From NCBI GenBank assembly GCA_003539755.1, contig DPOH01000128.1:1-27970 (forward strand): a stretch of 27,970 nucleotides of DNA, given 5' to 3'. Each line of letters starts with the position of its first letter. The stretch's first letter is position 1. Positions 1 to 6,647 of this stretch are shown in pieces. The notes under the pieces are model-generated. The model did not search any database. It saw nothing but the letters and a program-made list of their open reading frames with translations, and had not been told where the DNA came from. This DNA is from Clostridium sp. Its GTDB lineage: Bacteria > Bacillota > Clostridia > Clostridiales > Clostridiaceae. Both the position numbers and the translations under genes were made by a program.

Positions 1-67
1 GGTGTATACCTTTTTGATTTAAATAAATTATGAAAATGATATATATTAGATAATTGGGGGGCTTAAA

Positions 68-1366
68 ATGTTAGATTTAATTGAAATTAATGAAAGCAAT
101 AAGAAGAAATTAATTAATGATTTAAAGGAACGAATAAGTGAAGCTGATGAAAAAATTTCAAAAAGTGTAGGCGAAATTTTAGCAAAAGTTAAAAATGAAG
201 GGGATAAGGCTTTAGTTGAATTTACAGAAAAATTTGATAAAGTCATGCTTGAATCTTTTGAAGTATCAGAAGCTGATTTAAATGAATGTTTTGAAAAAGT
301 TGAAGAAGAATTTGTAGATGCTTTAGAAGAAGCAAAAGAAAATATTGAAGAATACCATAAGAAGCAGAAATCTAATGGTTATATAATCACTAAAGAAGAT
401 GGTGTTTATTTGGGACAAAGAGTTATTCCACTTGAAAGAGTGGGAGTATACGTTCCAGGAGGAACAGCAGCATATCCATCATCAGTGCTTATGAATGTAA
501 TTCCAGCAAAAGTTGCAGGTGTTGATGAAATTGTTATGGTTACACCTCCAGATAAAAATGGAGGAATAAATCCATATATAGGTGTTGCTGCAAAAATTGC
601 AGGAGTAGATAAAATATATAAAGTTGGTGGAGCACAGGCTGTTGCAGCTTTAGCTTATGGAACAGAAACAATTAATAAAGTAGATAAAATTGTTGGACCA
701 GGTAATATCTTTGTAGCTACAGCTAAGAAGATGGTATTTGGGCAGGTTGATATAGATATGATTGCAGGACCAAGTGAAATACTTGTTGTTGCTGATGAAA
801 AATCTAATCCTGTACATGTTGCAGCAGATTTAATGTCACAAGCTGAGCATGATAAGATTGCAAGTGCAATACTTGTGACTACTTCTAAAGAGCTTTATGA
901 AAAAGTTGAAGTTGAATTAGACAGACAGGCTAAGCTTCTTGAAAGAGAAGAAATTATAAGAGAATCATTAAAGAATTTTGGAAAAACTATAATCTGTGAA
1001 ACTATTGAAGAATGTATAGATATATCAAATACTATTGCTCCAGAACATTTAGAATTAATGATTGACGAACCAATGCAGTATTTAGGACTAGTTAGGAATG
1101 CAGGATCAGTATTTTTGGGAAGATATACACCAGAACCTATAGGAGATTATTTTGGAGGAACAAATCATGTGCTTCCTACAAGCGGTACAGCTAGATTTTT
1201 CTCACCACTTTCAGTAGACAGCTTTATTAAGAAATCATCTTTCATCTATTATTCTAAAGAAGCTATAAATACAAATGGTAGCAAAATTATTGTAATGGCA
1301 GAAAAAGAAGGATTAACAGCTCATGCTAATTCTGTAAGAGTGAGGATTGAAAATGGGAGTATATAA
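68..1366 (+). CDS. hisD: Histidinol dehydrogenase
   Basis: Zn-dependent, NAD-linked two-step oxidation of L-histidinol to L-histidine, the last step of the pathway, in the cytoplasm. The 432-residue protein has the family's usual length. The expected metal and catalytic residues are visible at near-canonical positions: Gln258 and His261 (in SQAEHDK), the Glu326-His327 catalytic pair (IAPEHLE), Asp360 (PIGDYFGGTNH) and His419 (GLTAHANSVR). A GGGGGG ribosome site at about 57-62 precedes the ATG. Its 3' end overlaps hisC by 14 bases, implying translational coupling. It is the first his gene in the window; only 67 bases lie upstream, so the operon promoter and hisG/hisZ are out of view. Confidence 0.97.
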   Translation: MLDLIEINESNKKKLINDLKERISEADEKISKSVGEILAKVKNEGDKALVEFTEKFDKVMLESFEVSEADLNECFEKVEEEFVDALEEAKENIEEYHKKQKSNGYIITKEDGVYLGQRVIPLERVGVYVPGGTAAYPSSVLMNVIPAKVAGVDEIVMVTPPDKNGGINPYIGVAAKIAGVDKIYKVGGAQAVAALAYGTETINKVDKIVGPGNIFVATAKKMVFGQVDIDMIAGPSEILVVADEKSNPVHVAADLMSQAEHDKIASAILVTTSKELYEKVEVELDRQAKLLEREEIIRESLKNFGKTIICETIEECIDISNTIAPEHLELMIDEPMQYLGLVRNAGSVFLGRYTPEPIGDYFGGTNHVLPTSGTARFFSPLSVDSFIKKSSFIYYSKEAINTNGSKIIVMAEKEGLTAHANSVRVRIENGSI

Positions 1367-2399
1367 CGAATATATTAATTCTTCTACAAAGAGTAGCATT
1401 AAGCTTAATAGTAATGAAGTATTTATAGATGTAGATGAAAACATTAAGATGAAGATAAAAGCTGCATTAAACACAATAGAGTTTAATAGATATCCTTCAA
1501 ATGATATGAGCGAAATAAAGAAGTTATATGCCAAATATGTAAAGACAAAACCAGAAAATATTATAGTAGGTAATGGTTCAGATGAAGTTCTGGAAATTGT
1601 TATTGGTGATATAGTAACTGGTGATAAAAAAGTTTTAACTTTAGGACCTGATTTTGTAATGTATGATTTCTTTACAAATAGATTTAAAGGAAATCTAATA
1701 AAATATGATATTAGTAAAGACTTAAAATTTAATGTAGATAAATTTATAGAGTTAGGGAAAAAAGAAAATGTTGATTTAATATTGTTCTCAAATCCTAATA
1801 ATCCAACAGGTATTGCAGTCAGCAAAAAAGAAATAATTAAGATTTTAAAAGCATTTAGTGATAAGACAGTAATAATAGACGAAGCTTATTATGAGTTCAA
1901 TGGGGAATCTGTAGTTTCATGTATAAATGAATATAAAAATCTTATGGTTACAAGAACTTTATCAAAAGCATGGGGATTAGCAGCACTTAGAATGGGATTT
2001 CTAATTGCAAATGAAGATAGAATAAAATCTTTGATGAACGATAAGGTACCATATACAATAAGTAGCTTTTCTAAACTTGCTGCTGAAATAATATTAAAAT
2101 ATCCAGATAAGCCTGTGGAAAATGCAAAGATAATTAAAGAACAGAGAGATTATTTATATGAAGAATTAAAAAATATACAAAAGGAAGCAGCTCTTCATAT
2201 AGAATTTTTTGAATCAAAATCTAATTATATATATGGAAGAACAAAGCATAAGGAAATATTGCTGAAAGGTCTAGAACACAGCAATATATGTATAAGAAAT
2301 TTTGAAGGTAACGCCTTTAGAATAACAGTTGGATCACCAAGACAAAATAAAAAGCTAATAGAATCACTAAAAAAGATATTTAGTGTGAATTACGTATAA
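1353..2399 (+). CDS. hisC: Histidinol-phosphate aminotransferase
   Basis: PLP-dependent class I/II aminotransferase converting imidazole-acetol phosphate and glutamate to histidinol phosphate. The sequence shows the fold-type I landmarks: NPNNPTG at about residues 147-153, DEAYYEF with the pyridine-N-binding Asp at about 176, and the Schiff-base lysine at about 205 in TLSKAWGLAALRMGF. I chose the ATG at 1353 because the SD GTGAGG (1340-1345) lies 7 bases upstream. A TTG at 1347 is in frame but directly abuts that SD. The start lies inside the end of hisD. Length (348 residues) is normal for HisC. Confidence 0.95.
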   Translation: MGVYNEYINSSTKSSIKLNSNEVFIDVDENIKMKIKAALNTIEFNRYPSNDMSEIKKLYAKYVKTKPENIIVGNGSDEVLEIVIGDIVTGDKKVLTLGPDFVMYDFFTNRFKGNLIKYDISKDLKFNVDKFIELGKKENVDLILFSNPNNPTGIAVSKKEIIKILKAFSDKTVIIDEAYYEFNGESVVSCINEYKNLMVTRTLSKAWGLAALRMGFLIANEDRIKSLMNDKVPYTISSFSKLAAEIILKYPDKPVENAKIIKEQRDYLYEELKNIQKEAALHIEFFESKSNYIYGRTKHKEILLKGLEHSNICIRNFEGNAFRITVGSPRQNKKLIESLKKIFSVNYV

Positions 2400-2419
2400 A
2401 TTAATAATTGGGGGCGGCT

Positions 2420-3007
2420 ATGAATAAGAGAGTTTCGGAAAAATTAAGAAAAACTAATGAAACAAGAATTGAACTTTCTATTAATTTAGATGGAAGTGGA
2501 AAAAGTGAAATAAACACAGGAATTGGATTTTTTGATCATATGCTTGACTTGTTTGCATTTCACAGCAGATGCGATTTGAAAGTCAATGCAGAAGGAGACT
2601 TAAATGTATGTGATCATCACACTATAGACGATATAGGAATAACACTGGGGCAAGCATTTAAGGAAGCAATAGGAGATAAGAAAGGCATAAATAGATACGG
2701 AACTTTTTATGTACCTATGGATGAAACACTAGCACTTGTATCGTTAGATATAAGCAATAGACCTTTTGTTGTTTTTGACTGTGAATTTAAAAGAGAAAAG
2801 GTTGGAGAAATGGCTACAGAAATGGTAGTAGAATTCTTCAGGGCATTTGCATTTAATGCAGGAATCACATTACATTTAAAAGTTTTATATGGTGAAAATG
2901 ATCATCATAAAATAGAAGCATTATTCAAAGCATTTGGGCGAGCGCTAAAAGAAGCTAAATTTGTAAGTGAAGAAAATGGACTGCCATCAACTAAAGGCAA
3001 ACTTTAA
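2420..3007 (+). CDS. hisB: Imidazoleglycerol-phosphate dehydratase
   Basis: Mn-dependent dehydration of imidazole glycerol phosphate to imidazole-acetol phosphate. This is the monofunctional form: no histidinol-phosphatase domain is fused, so the phosphatase must be encoded elsewhere. Metal-binding histidine clusters are present: GFFDHML, CDHHTIDDIG and ENDHHKIEALFKAFG, the last two being the duplicated half-domain signatures. The start is placed at ATG 2420, which follows a strong GGGGGCGG site (2410-2417). An in-frame TTG at 2408 lies upstream of that SD and is unlikely. The 195-residue length is typical. A 262-base gap rich in repeats separates it from hisH, unlike the tight hisD-hisC-hisB packing. 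Confidence 0.96.
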   Translation: MNKRVSEKLRKTNETRIELSINLDGSGKSEINTGIGFFDHMLDLFAFHSRCDLKVNAEGDLNVCDHHTIDDIGITLGQAFKEAIGDKKGINRYGTFYVPMDETLALVSLDISNRPFVVFDCEFKREKVGEMATEMVVEFFRAFAFNAGITLHLKVLYGENDHHKIEALFKAFGRALKEAKFVSEENGLPSTKGKL

Positions 3008-3010
3008 TTT

Positions 3011-3215
3011 AGTTGAAAGTTGATAATTGAGAGTTGATACCCCTTGTGGGTACTCTCAGTTGAAAGTTGATAATTGATAGTTGATAGTTAAGGAGGAAAC
3101 AGAAAAGCTGTTTCTTTGAATATATTTTATAGATATAAGAATATATAATTCAACAAATTCTCATCAGAAAATTTGAACCACAAACTATCAACTTTCCACT
3201 CTCAACTCTCAACTG
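3011..3215. repeat. MITE-like inverted-repeat element in the hisB-hisH gap
   Basis: Arms at 3057-3089 and 3183-3215 are inverted repeats of each other, with 28 of 33 positions matching by my alignment. They enclose about 93 bases that include a small GAAACAG...CTGTTTC hairpin. An extra direct copy of the left arm sits at 3011-3039 (28/29 identical to 3058-3086). Between the two left copies, GAGAGT...ACCC (from 3029) pairs with GGGT ACTCTC (to 3057). No transposase frame is present, which fits a non-autonomous palindromic repeat. No target-site duplication could be assigned. It may affect RNA folding and expression of the distal his genes. Confidence 0.75.
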
Positions 3216-3225
3216 AAAAAATACT

Positions 3226-3252
3226 GTTACCTGTTAACTGTTAACAGGTAAC
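3226..3252. repeat. 27-bp perfect palindrome just upstream of hisH
   Basis: The half-site GTTACCTGTTAAC is followed by one T and its exact reverse complement. It ends 7 bases before the hisH SD region (3259-3265). It could be an operator, an RNA hairpin or an outer part of the neighbouring repeat element. There is no T-tract after it, so it is not a standard terminator. Confidence 0.8.
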
Positions 3253-3269
3253 TGAACTTGGGGTGTTTT

Positions 3270-3890
3270 ATGATAGTAATAATTGATTATGGAATGGGAA
3301 ATTTGAAAAGTGTTAGCAATGCACTTAATCATCTTAATCTTGAAAATAAGATTTCAGATGATATTAATGAAATAAGAAATGCAGATGGATTAATTCTCCC
3401 AGGAGTAGGAGCATTTCCAGATGCAATGGAAACTATAGAGAAAAAAGGTCTTGATAAAGTTATTAAGGAAGAAGTTCAGAAAGGAAAACCACTTCTTGGT
3501 ATATGTCTTGGAATGCAGCTTTTATTTGAAAAAAGCTACGAAGGTATTGAGAAGAATGGTCTTGGACTTATAAAAGGAAACATAGTAAAAATGAATGAAG
3601 ATAAAGAAAATAATATAAAGATTCCTCATATAGGATGGAATAATCTTGTATATAACAGAAAGCATTCTATTATTAATAATATTGAAGAAGGAAAGTTTGT
3701 ATATTATGTTCATTCGTATTATGCACAATCATATAATGACGAAGATTTAATTGCATATAGTGAATATGGTGACAATAAGATTCCTGGTCTTGTAAGCCAT
3801 AACAATGTAATTGGCGCACAGTTCCATCCAGAAAAAAGTGGAGAATATGGACTTAAGATGCTTAGAAATTTTGGGGAGTTGATTAAATGA
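3270..3890 (+). CDS. hisH: Imidazole glycerol phosphate synthase, glutaminase subunit
   Basis: Class I glutamine amidotransferase that supplies ammonia to HisF. The catalytic triad is visible: Cys79 in LLGICLGMQLL, with His186 and Glu188 in AQFHPEKSG. The start is taken as ATG 3270 (MIVIIDYGMGN, the standard HisH opening), preceded by TTGGGGTG. An in-frame TTG at 3258 would sit on top of the SD. Length is 206 residues, normal. The stop overlaps the hisA start in an ATGA junction, so the two are translationally coupled. HisH works with HisF although the two genes are separated by hisA. Confidence 0.96.
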   Translation: MIVIIDYGMGNLKSVSNALNHLNLENKISDDINEIRNADGLILPGVGAFPDAMETIEKKGLDKVIKEEVQKGKPLLGICLGMQLLFEKSYEGIEKNGLGLIKGNIVKMNEDKENNIKIPHIGWNNLVYNRKHSIINNIEEGKFVYYVHSYYAQSYNDEDLIAYSEYGDNKIPGLVSHNNVIGAQFHPEKSGEYGLKMLRNFGELIK

Positions 3891-4606
3891 TAATTTTACC
3901 AGCTATTGATATTATAGATGGGAAGCCAGTAAGACTTTATCAAGGAGACTATAGTAAAAAAGAAATTGTAGCAGATGATATTTTTGAGACAGCAAAGTCT
4001 TTTGAAAAAGCAGGGGCAGAGTATGTGCATCTTGTGGATTTAGATGGCGCTAAAGAAGGAAGCAATAAGAATCATGAATTAGTTATAAACCTTGCAAAAA
4101 CTTTAAATATTCCTGTAGAGCTTGGTGGAGGAATAAGGAATTTTGAAACAATAAGCTATCTTTTAGATAATGGTGTTTCGAGAGTGATACTTGGAACTGT
4201 TGCGATTGAAGATGAGGAATTGTTAAAAAAAGCAGTAGATACTTATAAGGAAAAGATTGCAGTAGGGATAGACTGTAAGGATGGAAAACTATGTGGAAGA
4301 GGATGGATTGAAAAGAGTGACTTAGATTATATTGATTTTGCTAAGAAGATGGAGATCATAGGTGTAAAAAATATAATCGTTACTGATATAAGCAAAGATG
4401 GGACACTTATGGGGCCAAATGTGGAAATGCTTAAGAAATTAAAGGAAAGTGTAAATATTGATATTACAGCTTCAGGTGGAATAAGTAATATTGATGATAT
4501 TAAGGAATTAAATAAAATAGGCTTATATGGAGCAATAACAGGAAAAGCTATATATGCAAAGACTTTATCATTAGAAGAGGCTATTAAAGTTTCAAAAGAA
4601 AATTAA
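3887..4606 (+). CDS. hisA: ProFAR isomerase (phosphoribosylformimino-AICAR-P isomerase)
   Basis: A (beta-alpha)8-barrel enzyme that opens the ribose ring of ProFAR to give PRFAR. The acid/base aspartates of the family are visible at Asp8 (LPAIDIIDGKPVRL) and Asp129 (AVGIDCKDGK). Phosphate-binding glycine motifs ELGGGIR and ITASGGIS mark the two half-barrels. Length 239 is typical. It begins in an ATGA overlap with hisH. After it comes a 188-base spacer with palindromes before hisF. Confidence 0.96.
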   Translation: MIILPAIDIIDGKPVRLYQGDYSKKEIVADDIFETAKSFEKAGAEYVHLVDLDGAKEGSNKNHELVINLAKTLNIPVELGGGIRNFETISYLLDNGVSRVILGTVAIEDEELLKKAVDTYKEKIAVGIDCKDGKLCGRGWIEKSDLDYIDFAKKMEIIGVKNIIVTDISKDGTLMGPNVEMLKKLKESVNIDITASGGISNIDDIKELNKIGLYGAITGKAIYAKTLSLEEAIKVSKEN

Positions 4607-4669
4607 TAAGTAACTTCTAAATCATAGAGAGTTAAATTAAAAAATAAGTCTTATTTTTATAGATTATGT

Positions 4670-4689
4670 TTTCGCAACATGTTGCGAAA
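4670..4689. repeat. 20-bp perfect palindrome between hisA and hisF
   Basis: TTTCGCAACA is followed directly by its exact reverse complement, with no loop. The centre spans the A4679/T4680 junction. The absence of a loop suits a dimeric DNA-binding site or a dispersed palindromic repeat better than an RNA terminator. There is no following T-run. Confidence 0.75.
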
Positions 4690-4702
4690 GCTATACACCA
4701 TA

Positions 4703-4727
4703 TTAATGAAGTTTGGAACTTCACTAA
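4703..4727. repeat. Stem-loop between hisA and hisF
   Basis: 11-base arms TTAATGAAGTT and AACTTCACTAA with a TGG loop and a single mismatch (A4706/C4724). It lies 13 bases after the 20-bp palindrome and 67 bases before hisF. No T-tract follows on the + strand, so I do not call it a terminator. Confidence 0.6.
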
Positions 4728-4794
4728 TAAATCTTATAAAAGATAATCAAAAATAAATTAAGCAGTAAGTACTTTTTTATAAGGGGGAATTTTA

Positions 4795-5556
4795 ATGCAT
4801 ACAAAGAGAATAATTCCTTGCCTTGATGTGAAAGAAGGAAGAGTTGTAAAGGGAATAAATTTTGAAGGTCTTGTGGATGTTGGTGATCCTGCATCTCTTG
4901 CAGAATATTATTATAAGCAGGGTGCTGATGAACTTGTATTCCTTGATATTACAGCTACTCATGAAAAAAGAGATATCATGGAACAAGTAGTTAAGAGCGT
5001 AGCAGAGAAGATATTTATTCCATTCACAGTAGGTGGAGGTCTTAGAACAATAGAAGATATAAGAAAGATTTTAAGAGCAGGTGCAGATAAGGTAAGCCTT
5101 AATTCAGCAGCTGTATTAAATAAGAATCTTATTAAGGAAGGAGCTTATTATTTTGGAAATCAGTGTATAGTACTTGCAGCTGATGCTAAAAAGAGACCAG
5201 ATGGAACAGGATGGAATGTTGTAATTGAAGGTGGAAGAAAAGATACAGGTATAGATATACTTAAGTGGGTAGAAGAAGCTACATCCCTTGGAGCAGGTGA
5301 AATCTTATTAACTTCTATGGATGCAGATGGAACTAAAAAAGGTTTTGATTTAGAACTTACAAAAGCAGTAAGCAATATTACAAATGTGCCTGTAATTGCA
5401 TCAGGTGGATGTGGATGTCTTAAAGATTTTTATGATGTATTTAAGGATGATACGGCAGATGCAGCACTTGCAGCTTCACTTTTCCACTATGGAGAGCTTA
5501 CAATAGGAGAAGTAAAAGAATATCTGAAAAATAAAAACATCCCAGTAAGACTTTAA
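4795..5556 (+). CDS. hisF: Imidazole glycerol phosphate synthase, cyclase subunit
   Basis: Barrel cyclase that uses HisH-derived ammonia to convert PRFAR to imidazole glycerol phosphate and AICAR. Catalytic aspartates are at Asp11 (IIPCLDVKEGRVVKG) and Asp130 (VLAADAKKRPDG). Phosphate-binding glycines appear in TVGGGLR and IASGGCG. The 253-residue length is standard. The SD AAGGGGGA lies 9 bases before the ATG. It is followed by hisI after 72 bases. Confidence 0.97.
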   Translation: MHTKRIIPCLDVKEGRVVKGINFEGLVDVGDPASLAEYYYKQGADELVFLDITATHEKRDIMEQVVKSVAEKIFIPFTVGGGLRTIEDIRKILRAGADKVSLNSAAVLNKNLIKEGAYYFGNQCIVLAADAKKRPDGTGWNVVIEGGRKDTGIDILKWVEEATSLGAGEILLTSMDADGTKKGFDLELTKAVSNITNVPVIASGGCGCLKDFYDVFKDDTADAALAASLFHYGELTIGEVKEYLKNKNIPVRL

Positions 5557-5591
5557 AATAAAATTAAAGTATAAGTGATATTTTAAGAAAT

Positions 5592-5628
5592 GGGGGCAAG
5601 TAAGCTTAGCATATAAGCTGAAAAAATT
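5592..5628 (+). promoter_or_regulatory. SD-hairpin-start arrangement of hisI
   Basis: The only good SD, GGGGG at 5592-5596, is 32 bases from the hisI ATG at 5629. Between them lies a hairpin with arms AGCTTA (5603-5608) and TAAGCT (5614-5619) and a 5-base loop. Folding would cut the effective spacing to about 15 bases. An ATG at 5590 opens an 8-codon frame (MGASKLSI) ending at 5616, but it has no convincing SD of its own. An in-frame stop at 5614 excludes an upstream hisI start at or before that point. Confidence 0.5.
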
Positions 5629-5958
5629 ATGGATATAGAACAAAAGGTAAAAATGGTAGATTTCAAAAAGAGTAATGGCCTTGTTCCAGCAATAGTTCAA
5701 GATTATGAAAGTAAAGAAGTTCTTATGCTTGCCTATATGAATGAAGAAAGTTTAAGAAAAACTCTTGAAGGCGATACAACATGGTTTTATAGCAGAAGCA
5801 GAAATGAACTTTGGAATAAGGGTGCTACTTCAGGTCATTTTCAATATATAAAAGATATTAAAATTGACTGTGATAATGATACGATACTTATTTTAGTAGA
5901 TCAGGTTGGAGCAGCATGCCACACTGGAAATAAAAGCTGTTTTTATAGACAGCTTTAA
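5629..5958 (+). CDS. hisI: Phosphoribosyl-AMP cyclohydrolase
   Basis: Zn/Mg-dependent opening of the adenine ring of PR-AMP, the third pathway step. The family signatures are present: TTWFYSRSRNELWNKGATSGH, the metal-binding IDCDND (about 83-88) and the cysteine-containing GAACHTGNKSCF near the C-terminus. At 109 residues it is the stand-alone cyclohydrolase, not the HisIE fusion; the pyrophosphohydrolase follows as a separate gene. The ATG lacks an adjacent SD (see the hairpin entry), so its translation may depend on RNA folding or coupling. Confidence 0.96.
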   Translation: MDIEQKVKMVDFKKSNGLVPAIVQDYESKEVLMLAYMNEESLRKTLEGDTTWFYSRSRNELWNKGATSGHFQYIKDIKIDCDNDTILILVDQVGAACHTGNKSCFYRQL

Positions 5959-6023
5959 ATATGAACTTCAAGGAATGTAATTTAGAAAATTCTAAAAATG
6001 ATAGATTTAAAAATAAATTTAAA

Positions 6024-6071
6024 GGGGGGAATTTGGTGCTGAATTGTTATTTGCAGTTCAAAAAGCACTAA
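6024..6071 (+). promoter_or_regulatory. SD-hairpin-start arrangement of hisE
   Basis: SD GGGGGG (6024-6029) is 42 bases from the hisE ATG (6072). A hairpin fills the gap: GTGC (6036-6039) pairs with GCAC (6065-6068), and an inner helix pairs GAATTG (6041-6046) with CAGTTC (6054-6059) including one G-U pair, around a TTATTTG loop. When folded, only about 6+3 bases separate SD and ATG, an ideal spacing. The flanks match the hisF leader closely (GGGGGAATTT...AATGCAT), suggesting the hairpin was inserted into an ordinary SD-start spacer. Confidence 0.55.
6036..6071 (+). CDS. Possible 11-codon leader peptide abutting hisE
   Basis: A GTG at 6036 lies 6 bases after a strong AAAGGGGGG SD (6021-6029) and opens an 11-codon frame, MLNCYLQFKKH. 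Its TAA (6069-6071) is immediately followed by the hisE ATG at 6072. This geometry would couple hisE translation to the leader. It contains only one histidine codon, the last one, so it is not a classical His attenuator peptide. The same bases form a hairpin, which is the competing explanation. Confidence 0.3.
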   Translation: MLNCYLQFKKH

Positions 6072-6407
6072 ATGCATAGTATGGAAAAAAATATCGAAGA
6101 ACTTTATAATGTGATCTTAAGCAGAAAAGACAACAAGCAGGAAGGTTCATATACTACTTATCTTTTTGAAAAAGGTGTAGATAAAATATTAAAAAAAGTT
6201 GGGGAAGAATGTACAGAAGTTATAATAAGCTGTAAAGAAGATAACAAAGACGATCAAATAAGTGAAATATGTGACCTTACATATCACATGCTAGTACTAA
6301 TGGCTGAAAAAGGAATAACAGTTGAAGAAGTTGCACAGGAGCTTGGAAATAGAAGAAAGAAAATTAATAATTTTAAAGGCGAAAGAAAGCCAATAACTAA
6401 TGTTTAG
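6072..6407 (+). CDS. hisE: Phosphoribosyl-ATP pyrophosphohydrolase
   Basis: MazG-like all-alpha enzyme that hydrolyses PR-ATP to PR-AMP and pyrophosphate, the second step. The EExxE-type metal motif is seen in VGEECTEVIISCKED, with EICDLTYHMLVLM downstream. The C-terminal GNRRKKINNFKGERK is typical of HisE. Length is 111 residues from ATG 6072; an in-frame ATG at 6081 gives the more canonical opening MEKNIEELYNVI and is an alternative. It is the last his gene and is followed by an intrinsic terminator. Confidence 0.95.
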   Translation: MHSMEKNIEELYNVILSRKDNKQEGSYTTYLFEKGVDKILKKVGEECTEVIISCKEDNKDDQISEICDLTYHMLVLMAEKGITVEEVAQELGNRRKKINNFKGERKPITNV

Positions 6408-6428
6408 TTAATACCATAAATAAAAACT

Positions 6429-6470
6429 ATGACTTTGAATTACGAAAAGTTCAAGGTCATTTTTTATTTT
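6429..6470 (+). terminator. Intrinsic terminator of the his operon
   Basis: ATGACTTTGAA (6429-6439) pairs with TTCAAGGTCAT (6450-6460) with one G-U pair, followed by TTTTTATTTT. Confidence 0.88.
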
Positions 6471-6559
6471 AAAAGATAAATTTATTCATATTTATAAAAT
6501 CTAATTTTGGAATTGAACAGTCATACTTATAGATAAAGTCCTGATTTGAGAAAAGCTAG

Positions 6560-6588
6560 TTGACATGCCTTTATTATTGTAGTATATC
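6560..6588 (+). promoter_or_regulatory. Putative sigma-A promoter for the first DegT aminotransferase
   Basis: A perfect -35 TTGACA (6560-6565), a 17-base spacer and a weaker -10 TATATC (6583-6588). It lies 59 bases before the start at 6648 and after the his terminator, so the downstream gene is its own unit. Confidence 0.55.
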
Positions 6589-6647
6589 AATAATTATAAC
6601 GATAATAATATAAGAGAAATTCTAATATACAGGAGAGGAAGATTATA

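Noticed and set aside
1313..1825. 170-codon open frame on the minus strand across hisC
   Set aside because: It is antisense to a clearly identified gene, has no family resemblance and no ribosome site; it reflects the AT-rich codon use of hisC.
3008..3257. Possible small gene or CRISPR-like repeats in the hisB-hisH gap
   Set aside because: Repeats are few, irregular and inverted; there are no regular spacers, and no frame with start, SD and family match.
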